This document shows, piece after piece, positions 24,863-36,500 of a stretch of DNA of 64,000 nucleotides. The translations under genes were made by a program, and so were the position numbers. The DNA lies in assembly GCF_002078875.1 (NCBI RefSeq), contig NC_034414.1, forward strand, positions 6,888,965 through 6,952,964, in the 5' to 3' direction. Within the stretch, counting starts at the first letter, position 1; every line of letters begins with the position of its first letter. Origin of the DNA: Numida meleagris (taxonomy: Eukaryota > Chordata > Aves > Galliformes > Numididae). A model generated the notes under the pieces. The model was not told the origin of the DNA. It searched no databases and saw only the letters and a program-made list of their open reading frames with translations.

Positions 24863-27800
24863 AAGGTCTTTTTCCAAACTAGATGATTCTATTTATTGTA
24901 CCTGAAAATCTCCCACTGCTGTAAAGATTGCTTTAAGATCAAGATTGCATCCTTCTGGTTGAGAAGCAATCAGTGCAGGTCTTGTAGAAACTGTTAAGTT
25001 ACGTACTGCTACAAAGATTATTGGAGAAAGCTGCAAGGGGGGTGTGTTCTTGCCAGAGAAACATTATCTTGTCTCTTAAGATTTTGCTTGTCATATTTAA
25101 TAGGATAGTTTGGTCAAATATGTGTAGACAATTGGGATTTCTTCGCTTGCTTTGAATTTCTGTTTGGGAAAAGTAAGCCTTTGCAATTGCTAAGATGTGC
25201 CCTGCAGTAAACCAAAGAATTTCTGAGCTTTATCAGTACCAGGAATATCTTCAGAGACACAAAACAGCTCTAGGCTTGTGAGGGGATGCTATCACAATAG
25301 TTCTGCTGCTGGTACTTCAGGCCAGTTTAGGCAGAGGTGGTGGTAAACTTGCAGCTGACTTCTGAGCAGGTCAGCAAGCTGCTCAGTGGCGCAGCCTTAG
25401 CACCCCATGGCTCCTTGGCACAAAGACACGAGGGTGATCTGGCCCCAGACCTGACACTGCCTGGAGATCAGGCTCAAACCTTTGGCAGTGTGTGTCTACC
25501 TGCTGATCAATAAAATAATTTTAAGATCACCTTTTTTAACATTCACTGAAACTGCCCAAGAACGCACCTGCAGACTTCTTTAAGCTCTGGACGTGTGCAT
25601 GTCAGACTAGCCAAAATAATAAGCATGCTGCTTGGTGGATGGCCGCACAGGCTGTCTGTTAAGGTTTATATATAAAACTTTTCAGCTATTAATCAGTAAG
25701 GCTCTTTGTTTTTCCACTCAGAACTGCCTGCCTCCTAGCTGCATAAGAAATATCACTTGAGGCGTTTCTTCAGTAGCATAATAAAGTGGTGATGTTTTAT
25801 GCCTACTTTTGAACAGACATGATTTAAACTTCAATCCTGTAATGACATGTAACAACTCTAGTTGGTGGATTTTTTTAATTACCATCCTAAATAGGATTAT
25901 CATCTTAAAAAAAAAAAAACAACAAAAACACAACAAGACAACCAACCAAGGCCCGTACTTATCTCATTGAAGCTTAAACATCAGAGGCTATGGTTCTTTG
26001 GGGGCTTGTCAGTAAAGGAATGCAGTAAGGTACACCAACTATTGAAACTGTGATAATTGTTTAAATGTTTCTTCTCTCTCCTCTCTGCTGGTCAAGTCTT
26101 TCAGGTTGTTCAGCCCACTTTCCTTCTTACACTCATTTTTATACATGATTGCAGGAAACAGAAGCAGCATCCAAAAAGCAGCAGTTGGGAATGCAGTCCT
26201 AATGTTATATACACAGAAGTATGCAGTTGTCACTGCATTAAAGATTGTACAAATTAAATCAACAGCATACAGTCTTCACAGAACTGTACATCGTCAGTGC
26301 CAATAAAATAACTGAAGTGCCAACTTAGATGACCTGACCAGCACTGGTTGCCACAATCTATTTGGGTAGCTAAAAGAAATGTCTTATAAATTGAAATTAA
26401 TGGAGAAAGCACACATTTTTAGCTTTGCGAGCACCCACTTATGGTATATGCATGTAACTGAGATGTGTATGTAGTGGCAAAAGTGAAAGCAAGTTGCTTG
26501 GGTGGTTTTCAATAAAAATATGGGAAAAATATAGGCTTCCTCCCAATAGCTTGTTTGTTAACCTCAGAGGGGAAGCAACTGCTTTACTCCTGAGGACATT
26601 TCAGAGAAGGAATGAAGCAGTCACGATTGTTATGAGTTGCTGATGTCAGAAATTAATATCATAATGTGGCACAATACATAAAAATCACTGATGTGTTTTT
26701 GATGTAAACGTTTATATTTTTTCTTCTGGAGGTAAAACTTAGACTGCATCTGAATTAAAGTTTGCAGTTAACCTTCTTTATGGTCACCTCCCACACAGTT
26801 CCAAAGAAAAGCTAGATGTAGTTTTCATAACTGTCTGGTTTAGTCCTTGGAGTCTATCTGATCATTTTTTGCTAGAATTTCCAAATCAGAATGGCCATGT
26901 TTTGGAGGCTGTTCTCAATCATAAGGATATAGTTCTCCCTTTTCACAATATTGTGATCTAGTGACTTCAATTTATAGAAGAGTTTAATGTAGACAGAAGT
27001 AAAATGTTAGTAATCCACCAAAAAAAAATTACTGTTCTAATACCAAATATTGTTTGTTAGGCTTATAATGGATACGATTAAATATAGAAGCCTGCAGGAA
27101 GTTTTTTTTTTCTAGACTAGTACTGAGGTTTGGGAACATTCTTTTCTTGGTTAGTGAGGACGGATGCCTTTTGAGAGAGACGTTTGATAGCCCGCATTTG
27201 ACTAGCAGTTATCTTAATGCTTTCTGGACATGGTGCACTTGATCAGGTTGGTTTTCATAAGGATAAAATGAAACAGAATAGGAGTAATCTGTAGTTCCTG
27301 TGTTAGCAAGAAGTAAGTCTTTTCACATGAGCAGATCTGAGTATAATGCTGACTTTCCGGGTGACTGCAAAATATAAAGTTTAGGAGAGAGAATTAACGG
27401 ATACTTAAATTTGGTTTATCATCACTAATTTGCATTCTAAAACATGTCTTTCTATGTTAGAACATAAATCACAAAAAAAAAAGAGATGTATTGAGGTATG
27501 TTGTCACACAGTAATTGCTCAGCCAAGAACAGTTAATCTCATCTCTTCGTCCCTGCTAAGTGATGGCAGTGAACTAGCCTAAATGCTCGCGTCCTTCCAG
27601 CCTCTTTATTGAAACTGTCAGTATATCAAATGTCCTTCTGGGGTGCAATCGCTGTACCTCTGTTTGTCCAAAGATTCCAGCCTGGGTTTGAGCCTCACTG
27701 AAATCACAGGGCAGAAGATTTTGCTTAGATGTTAGGCACTGCTCGGGAGAGCCCCTCAAGCTTGAAATGCTCTTTTCCCTTGCCTGATTAATACTAGGAA

Positions 27801-29161
27801 TGCTGTCAAAATCAAATCACAGAAAGCATGCCTGCTCGTAAGATGATTTCTCTAGGTGGATGAAACTGAGAAACACCATGTCACCTTGGGGATGGCCTTG
27901 GACACTGCACATGATTTAAAGCACTGATTTTTAGGATCACCGAATGGGACTGGAATGCATGTTTGACTGTCCAGTTGAGCAGTCAGCCTTGTCATAGCAG
28001 TGGGTACTTGAATAGAAATTATTGCTATGTGGAACCAAGTCATTATGGAAACATAAATGAACATATCGCACTAGTATCTTACTTAACAATAAGAATTCTT
28101 TTGATTGCCTCAGCATCTGTTCTAGCTTAAGAAGCTATGTATTTCTTGCTTCTATGGCTAAAGACATCTATTTGGAACATCCTAAGCCAATGTGCTATGT
28201 GCAGTCTACTTGTTTTCTTGTTCATAGCACAGCATTTAATCTTTTCCCCCATACTTTCCCTAGTTTCTTGGGGTTGACAGGTCGCTAAGGTACCATATAG
28301 TAATATGGAAAGACCATGTCATTTCCTTAATTTTCGGATAGAAGTTGCTGTTCTAAAGCTTAACTACTAGTTTTTGGAGTTCTTCAGAATGTGTTTACCC
28401 TGTTAAGCCTTTGAAAACCTACTGTTAAAACTTTGAGAGAGATAATTATTTTTGCTTTGTGCAATTTTTATAAAAACTAATCCTTGTGCTGACAGTTGTG
28501 CAGTGGCAGAACCTGATGGTGTTTATATCATAGCATAGAAGCAGAAAAATTTTCAGGGGCTTGAGCTCGGCCCTGGCCATTCTGCTTTTGCATTTTGTAT
28601 AAGTGAGTCTGAAGACTTCTATTGTTACTTTATTTTTTTTTTTTAAACTTTTTTCCCCAGATGTAAGTCGTCATACTTAATTTATTCTTTCAGCAAAAGT
28701 AAAACAGAAATACATTTGCATTTTTAGTTTTTAAATCTGACAACTGGTAAGCAGAGGTTTTCATCCCTCAAATCAGTGCTTCTGTCCAGTTACGGCTTAT
28801 TTTTGTATCACAGCTTAATGCTGTAATTTTTTTCAGATCAACGTTTTCACACTTTTCAAACTAAGAGATGATGAATAATTTTCAGGCATCAGCTATTTCT
28901 CTCTGCAACAAAAACAGCTAATGGAAACATATCCAGGTTACTTAACCAGGAAATCCAGGAAAACTTAAATCTGGATTTCAGCGAGTAATATAGATCACTG
29001 AAAAAAAGGATGATAAACATTTATTAAAAGTTTCTTGGCTGTGATGCCATCACCTCTTTCAGACCAATGCTAGCCCCAGATTTCTAGGCACAACTCAAGA
29101 GAAAGTGCCTCAGTCTACTGGACTCTTACATCCTCAATGGGTAAGCAAAGGTTGGGCAATG

Positions 29162-29687
29162 TGTCAACGGTTTACGGGCGTTAAGCCCGATTCCATGACG
29201 AAGGGGATGGGGGATCCACGGGTCCACGCCCCGGGAAAAGGGAAAAGGGGAAAAGGGTAAGGAGATGGTCCTGAGAGCAAAGAACAGTGGCAACAATCTG
29301 AGGACAAACAAACTAATTTACTAAATAAAATATCGGAATGCAAAACAACACACTATAATACAATATAATTACAATTTAAGCTGATAAATCCAATACAGAG
29401 AGAGAGAATGTCCCAAAAATCAAGGTAGGCCTTACTCTACTACCGACGATAAGACGGCTGGAGAGCGAGGTGCTGCCAAGACGAGAGACGGCGGAAAAAG
29501 GGACGAGGTCTCATGATCTGCAAGTTTTTATACTGCGAGCTTTTATCTTTTCCCTCCGGCTGGAAATGGTAACAGAGGAGCAAAGTACCGTGGGGACTGT
29601 AGTAGTCCTCTTCTGAGAACCAGGTATATCCACTACATGATGTTATGATGTGGAATACCAATAACCGAAAATCACAAAACCATGACA
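29162..29687 (-). mobile_element. Solo LTR of an endogenous retrovirus, copy 2 (inverted)
   Basis: 526 bp; its reverse complement matches copy 1 over the full length with only scattered substitutions and a 2-bp indel (AGAGAAGG in copy 1, AGAGG here). It has the same TGTCA/TGACA ends. Flanking pentamers are CAATG (29157-29161) and CCATG (29688-29692), a one-mismatch target duplication. No purine-rich tract or viral gene is attached, so it is also a solo LTR. It lies antisense to SPON1 inside the 21-kb intron. Confidence 0.92.
29526..29532 (-). promoter_or_regulatory. LTR TATA box, copy 2
   Basis: TTTTATA on the + strand, i.e. TATAAAA on the - strand, at the position equivalent to the TATA box of copy 1. 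Transcription would run antisense to SPON1. Confidence 0.6.
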
Positions 29688-31603
29688 CCATGTAATCAAT
29701 GGACAATGCAGAGCAAAATAGTTTTCTGCAAGTGCTTGTAGAATTCTGTGATATAAAGCTAGAGGGAAGAATGTTTTGTAAATATTTTGTTATATATTAA
29801 AATTTCATGGTATGGAGAATCTTGTTAATATCCACATTGATTAGATCTGTCAGTTCCTTTAGGTCTCATGAAGAGAGTACTCCTATGTGGTAATTATCTT
29901 TCCTCCTGTAGCAGTTGATGGTTTTTGCTAAATCTGAGATCAGTTGTTGATATAATAAATATTGGCCATGTGCAGATAAGTTATATTCCATTGCCATTTG
30001 TTTTCAGTCGTGCTAGTATTTGGTTGCATTTGGTATGGTCAACAGAGAATAGAAGAATTTCCAAGAACTGCAGTCTTCCAAATAAAACTCTTCTAGATTT
30101 AGTATATCAGTTTATGTATTGACAGAATATTTCAGAGAGCTGTGATGTTGTAGCAAAGCTCTTATGCTTCAGCAGTAGTGTGTGAATCTGCTCCTTGGAT
30201 ATACTACTCTGCTTCCTGCATCGTGTATGTTCACTAGTAGCTGTCTTACATGGGTAGCGATCATTTTGGAAATGGTCCTGTGTGTGAATTTGCATACATT
30301 TCTTCAGCCGTTGGTGTGTAGTGGGACACACTTGCAGAGGCACTTGTGCAACTTGTAGGAACGTGACTGTTCTTACATCCACAGTGCCAATGATTCAGTG
30401 GGTTAGCAGCTGGATTCACTGTGTATCCCCTTGCTATGAGGTGGAGGAAAGGATTCAATGTTATTTTAAGGCTCCCTCTTTCACCTGGGCTATGTAAGTG
30501 AAAGGACATCCTGCAGCAACAAGCCTGTAGATGTTACTTTGGTTTTGTAATTTATTTTCTCAGCAGTAATTTATTTTCCCCGCTTTATTTGAAAGCAGAT
30601 GTTACTATCTCCAGCTGATGGAGGTGCTTGCAGTAGTATCAAGCTGGAGTTGGAGCTGGTGTTATGCAGAGGTGCTTGGCTACTTTTTCTGGTACTGCCC
30701 AGTCTTTCATGTTGCAAGATGTCTGAGTGGGGACGGAGCAGGATGGAGCTGCGGTAGGGCTGGCAGCATGGTGTGTGTGCAGCGAGGAGAGGGTCATAAC
30801 CTTTCCTTTGGGGGTAGAGGGAATATAGGTAGGTTTTGTTATGAATGGTAATGCTTTTAAATGCTTCACATTGCACCTTCAAAATCCATATGAAGTTTTC
30901 GTACTTGAGTGTTGCGGCACATTTTCTGGTAAATGCTTGTTTTTCTCTTAATCAGAATCTCTACTTGAGGTACCCACGCCTGAGCATTGTAATCCTGCAG
31001 ATACCTCTTGTGACTCCACGTAGTCATAAAGCCCCTTCATGGTAGTGTGGTTTCTTCATTTGTTAAGAGGAACATCTACTTGTATGCATCCCATCCACTA
31101 GAACACCTTCATCCTGATACCAAATGCTTCTGTCTCATTGGCATTTTCCTTCCTGTCTTTGTGCAGTTAATTACTCTTATCTAAAACCAGGTCTTTGCAG
31201 TTAACATTTTTTAATTACTGCTTTTTCAGAATTCCTCAGATTTATGAACTGTTTTGCATTTTAATCAACTGCAGCTTGATGTTGTCTGCAGCCAGATGGA
31301 ACTCTGTTCCATCATTGGTGTTATTAATGAAAACATTAATATATGCACAGCATCACTGACCTTGAAACTCTGATTTCTAAACTTAAAATAAATTCATTTT
31401 TTTAATGATTCGAACATTGTAGTCTTAAAAATTCATGCTGTCTAAATCTGATGTAATTGACACGTATCTTTCATAAAATTTTGAGTAGTCTGCTAGCTTG
31501 ATGTATCCATATATATAAAGATCTAGAAAGAGGTATGAAAAATCAAGAAAATCATTTTTATTCAGGAGTGTTATAATTGACAAAATTTGTGTTGGAGAAG
31601 AAT

Positions 31604-31635
31604 AAATCTTATAAGAGTTAAATCCTATAAGAGTT
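31604..31635. repeat. 16-bp tandem duplication
   Basis: AAATCTTATAAGAGTT (31604-31619) is followed by AAATCCTATAAGAGTT (31620-31635), one mismatch. Confidence 0.9.
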
Positions 31636-33651
31636 ATTATATCTGTTTCCCTATGTTGGAATGGAGATGCAAAAGGAATATCACATTTATGGAGGGAAGC
31701 TCTCAGAAGTATCTTGCACTGTAATTTGATTTGGTCTAAATTTTGTTTCCAGTAAGTGTGGAGATAAAGCAGTAAATTCAGAATTCTTTCTGGCTCAGTC
31801 TAACAGTCTGTGTTTTCATAATTTTTAAGTAGTGGGATGAACTTTTTTTAATTAAAAAAATAGTTTGCACTATTTTCTTGTTCGCTGTTGGTAAATTAAA
31901 ATCATTGTTAATTTGGGAGCCCAAAATCATTTGCCATTCTACAGCAGCTGTCAGTAGTACTCTGGTTTATTTTACAAACAGATGTTTAATTTGACTTCAA
32001 TGCCACTGTCAATTTTTTTAGGGGAGACAAAGAGAGGAAGGAATAGAAATAATCGTGATAGTCATAATTTGATTTCCTTTCAAAACATAAAACAGAGGCT
32101 CTGTTGAAGACATTGGAAGTGTTTTCATAAATTTTGATTGAATGTTTTAAATCTATTTTTTTTTATTATTACATGAACTGAAATTAAGCTTTCTAAATGC
32201 CTGATAACTCTTGTTAAAGAAATGATTTGTTTATTATGTCAGGAGCTGGAGGTGTTATTTTCATGTAGTCTACTTCAGAAAACAAATAGAATACCATTTC
32301 AAAAACATGTTCTTTATCTACGGATTAAAATGTCCCATTACTTCTACGATTTATGGGGAAACAGGTGGGTTCGTTTGTTTGTTTTAATAAAACTAGGGCA
32401 CCAGCGCACCCAATCTCATACAAGCATAACGCTGTTTGCTGTAGTATAATAGCGTTCTCGTTTCACATCATCAGAAGTGAAGGACAAGTTGGGTCCAGAA
32501 ATGAGGAAATAAGATAATAGGAAAGCTAAGTAACGTGTAGTCCTTCTTAAATTTTGTCAGCCAGATTTTGCCCAGCATGTGCCTGCTGTGAAAAACGCTT
32601 CAATGTAATGTGAGATAGAATACCTTGGTGACATCCTGCCTTGTTCAAAATGTCTGCAGACCTAGGAAGGAGAGCTAAATTAACAACGTATGGTCTTAAT
32701 CCCACAACCCTTTGGCAATTCTTAGATGTTAGTAAGTCTGAGGTAAATTAGTCATGAAAATGGCACATCTTGTTGGTCATTTGCTCCTCTTTTAATGTAA
32801 TCTCTTCATGTATTTTAAGGCTATGTTTCTGTGAAAGTAAGTAAATGTGTTCTTAAACATAAGAAGTACATTGAGTGTGGCACATGGTATGAAAATTTCT
32901 GCTAGCAAAATTTTTTCAGCGCGCTGGGTTTGATGTTTGCTGAACTGTCTGCATGCCTACAGAAATCTACTGCAGTTGTGTGTAGTTCATTTTGCAGTTA
33001 GAACTTGAAGCACGGTGATATGTTCATATGAAAGGCAAATGTCTGAGTTAATAGTGTCAGATTCTGCCGCCCTTACTTAATATTGCATAGTGTTTAACTT
33101 TTCATGTGGATTTAAAAGTATTAACTGAGGAATTGCCAAGATTAAGGTATTGTATAAATAAGGGTCTCAGAGCCTGGACATAGTGTATATCTTGATTGTT
33201 TTTCATTTGAAGCACCACAACATCAATTCTGATTAGTTCCCTTAAAGAAGCAGCTACATTTATTGTAATTCTTTGGAAGTGATAAAAGGAAAAAGCCACC
33301 TAGAAAAGGAATTGTTTTTTGTGTAAATGGAGTGCTGAATTGATTCTTGTCTTTCTACTCACCTGGTCTGTCAGTCTTTGTAAAGGATTTGTGAAAGGAT
33401 TTAAATATCAAATTCAACTAATAATTGGCTGAACCATTCCTTTTTCTTCCTTACAGTAATTAGGTACTCACTTTTTCTCTTCTCTGCTTCATTAGATATG
33501 CATTAAGTATCTCTACTATCCCAACAGTAGTGATCTGAATGCTTTCTGCACTGCTTTCCCACAGAAATGGATTTGTTAATCAGTCAGTTCACTGCTCCGG
33601 CAGAACATGGTGTAAAGCCTTGCAGTGCACCAGAAAGTATATTTGATTTCG

Positions 33652-33945
33652 TTAATGGTTTCTGGGTTTTCTTTTGCTGCAGAAAGGAGAGGGTTGTGGA
33701 CATAGGGTTCTGTGTCTAAAGAAGGAATTGTCTCTGTTGGAGGAGAATGAACTTGGCACTTGTGGCCTGGTGATACCTTGAATATGCTCCAGCAGTTCTA
33801 CAGATGACCTGTTGTAGTGCTTCTTCCCATAGATTTCTTTCTGAAGGTTCAACATAAATTTGTTCTGCAAGTGTTGCGGGGTGGGAAGGGGAATGGCTCT
33901 CCCATCCTGCAATTGCCTTTTAGTTGTTTGATGAAATGAATTGAG
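33652..33945 (-). other. Unassigned open frame next to the mariner remnant
   Basis: A minus-strand frame is open for 112 codons up to 33990; its first residues come from the mariner end, so the unexplained part is below about 33945. It reads through LQNKFMLNLQKEIYGKKHYN and SSVELLEHIQGI. I recognise no family. Composition is richer in charged residues than neighbouring chance frames, so it may be a fossil coding segment (retroelement or pseudogene) or chance. No splice sites or start context support a gene. Confidence 0.25.
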
Positions 33946-33948
33946 TGC

Positions 33949-34478
33949 TGCTCCACAAGTAATGCCTCCTATTTTATGATGTTGGCCCACAACATCAGAG
34001 GCAGATGTTGGTGGTATGGCAGTAGAGGTTGAACCTTCCCACCAATATCCTGTTACATGCAGTTACTGTGTGACAGATGGCAGCAGAGGGGCAGTGTGGT
34101 AGCACAGAATCTGACGTGGAAGTGTAGACGAAGCAAATGGGCGTCATCAAATTCCTCCATGTGGAAAAATGGCACCCACTGACATTCATCAACATTTGCT
34201 GAATGTTTATGGAGACCAGCCAGTGGATTGAGCACAGTGAGGCTGTGGGTGGTGCATTTCAGCAGTGGTGACTGGAGCAGTGGGTCATCTCCCCCGGTGT
34301 GGTTTGTTACTCAGGCTCTTGTTCATTGCTGGTCAAAATGCATAGCTAGTGGTGGTGACTACGTTGAAAAACGTGTTTTGTTGCTGAGAATTTGCTCTAT
34401 CGAATAGTTCTATTGTGTTCATTGTATCTGTTGTAGCTTCCATGGAAATAAGTAGGGGGAGGCATTACTTTTGGAGCA
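33949..34478 (+). mobile_element. Galluhop-type mariner remnant, internally deleted
   Basis: The ends form a terminal inverted repeat: TGCTCCACAAGTAATGCCTCC (33949-33969) and the reverse complement of GGAGGCATTACTTTTGGAGCA (34458-34478), 20 of 21 matching. Inside, about 34110-34265 resembles the start of a mariner transposase gene (helix-turn-helix region), broken by stops and frameshifts (for example the run encoding VIKFLHVEK). At 530 bp it is far shorter than a full mariner (about 1.3 kb), so the catalytic part is deleted. Recognition as Galluhop is from memory of the chicken repeat family; a TA target duplication is not obvious. Confidence 0.8.
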
Positions 34479-35379
34479 ATCTATGTATATGACAGGGCAA
34501 AGAACTCATATGCAAAGTAGAAAAATGCTCTGCACTGCAGAGATGGTGCTGCCATTTCATGACAGTTGATAAAGAAATTCTTTTGTTACTTTAGATAACA
34601 AATACTAACAGACAATTTATCTAGTTTCTCTGAATAAATCATAGGCAAAGCACCATTTTCAATATAGTGAAGAAACATAAATAGCTCTTCATTCTTGTCA
34701 GTTTTATAGTAGTAATCTATATTTCTGCCACCTGTAGCTCTACTTACAAAGTACTAGAAATGTTCAGGCCGGTAAATAAAGTAAAGACAAACTCACGAAG
34801 AGGAGGCAAATTTCAGGTATACTCAGATAAGTGTTTTCTTCGCTAACTGGATCAGGAAAAAAACTTCACTTGGCAGTATTAAAGTTTAAAGTGATATTCT
34901 TATAATTTTCTAGTTTTCCAGAGGCTACTCAGTAGGAATTAAGGCTGTGCTTCTCATCTAATTAAGTGAAATCGAATTTGGTAATGGATTTTGATGGAAG
35001 TAAGATCAGTTCTCAACAGAAGGTCATCTCACAATTAGCAGCAATATAAGGTTGCTGCATGCACCTAGATTTTCAGAACAGCCTCAGCATCAGTGTATCT
35101 GAACTGTATGTTTTCAGTTTTCAAAGTGTGGGTTTTTTTTATTTTTTTTTAAATGTATGTTGGAAGCAAATGACTGCCAATTATAAAAAGATAAATAAAA
35201 AAACACACAGGCAAACCTAAACATACCCCTGAACCCACAAAAATCTGAGATGGAAGATCAGATTTGTTGCTCTTTGTGCTTCAATTTTGAAATCTACGCA
35301 GGCTATTGACCAACTTTAAATTGCACTGCTTGGATAACAATCTCACAAACGTTACCAGTTTACTTATTTCCCATACACG

Positions 35380-36500
35380 TATCTGAAGGAGCACCCCCAT
35401 TTATCTCTACCTTGCGTGATCTCCTGCTGTGTTCCCTCCTGTATCTCTGATTGCTGTTGGTGTATCTCAGCTATCCGTGACACAGGATCTTCCTCTCTAG
35501 GAGTTTCTGATGAAGTTAAAAATCTAATTAACTGCAATTTTGTTCCAAATAATACTTCGTAGAACCAGATTCTTACTACTTAAAGGTTCTAATATTAAGG
35601 GCAATTTATCATTTTGATCCCTTATTACTTACTGCAGTTCACAGTGCTGTGTTAATATTTCTGTTCGTGTTCTCTTACTTGTTCTGATGATTGAGGATGA
35701 AACAGGCTGTGTAGTTTTGCTTGCTCCTGGATCCTTTACGCACAGTTGTTAACACTTCCTTTGTGAAATGAAGACCTTTATCTCTGTCAATGGGACTTCA
35801 GGAGTCACACAGGGGGCAAAAGGTTTCTTGAAACAGTTTTTTTTTCCCCTCTTTCTGCTGCTATGTACTTTAAACCACTTTGGGAAGGAGTTACTCACTT
35901 CCCAGGAGTGAGTGTTCATTACCACAGCCTGTTTTGTGGAGCTAGTGTGCATACTCAGTGTATAATCTCAGACTGATAACCTGCTGCTGCAAAGAGATAT
36001 GACTAGACTTTGGTCTTGCCCTTCCTGGGAGAATTTCAACCGTTTTTGATCCATTTCCTTACACCTGTTTCTGTACCTTCCAACATCGCTGCTGTCTTAA
36101 CTCCAAGAGTATTTTCCTGGTTTTCGTGTAATGCGGTTAGCAATTCTTTCTCCATTTACTTTCTTGGTGCTTTTGTTTCTGCTGTGTTCTGGTAACTGCT
36201 GTCAGCCTTTACTTCATATGTCTCAGGTCTGCTGCCTCTTCAGCTGCTGAGTCTGCCTTATCAACCTGCTCAGCTTCACCACTTGTGCTCCTTTGAGCTT
36301 TGGGATGCCTTATTCACAGCTGATTTCCACGGTCATTCCCCTGCTTTTAAATTTCCCTTGCACCAGTCCTTTGTCAAAATGAGCTCTGTTGCCCAGCCTC
36401 TTATCCTCTCCTACCTGGTCAAACGTCCAGTGTCCTATTCCCTTCATACAGTAATCTGCATCAGGTGAACTCATAGCCAGCTTTGGTTGTTTAAATTTCA
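35380..36500 (-). pseudogene. Decayed endogenous retrovirus pol (integrase) remnant
   Basis: On the - strand, short pieces in changing frames resemble the integrase end of a gammaretrovirus-like pol gene. Around 35754-35803 is a segment of the core-domain type (GLHFTKEVL), and around 35661-35717 the motif HPQSS followed by a glutamine, typical of this integrase class. About 35530-35580 looks like the C-terminal part, and the 36310-36501 frame may be upstream pol. Stops and frameshifts interrupt it throughout, so no function remains. No LTR of its own was found, and the boundaries are approximate. It lies antisense in the SPON1 intron. Confidence 0.55.

Noticed and set aside
2045..29687. The two LTRs as the ends of one inverted or rearranged provirus
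   Set aside because: Copy 1 has its own perfect 5-bp duplication, which a single LTR of a provirus would not show on both sides, and SPON1 coding sequence lies between the copies.
30571..30882. A 103-codon - strand frame and an overlapping + strand frame at 30618-30851
   Set aside because: No recognisable domain, no splice context and similar open frames on both strands; probably chance in a locally GC-richer stretch.
29162..36500. A single provirus running from the integrase fossil to LTR copy 2 on the - strand
   Set aside because: LTR copy 2 has flanking pentamers on both sides that nearly match, no purine-rich tract precedes it, and the pol fossil is far more decayed than the LTR. They are better explained as separate insertions.
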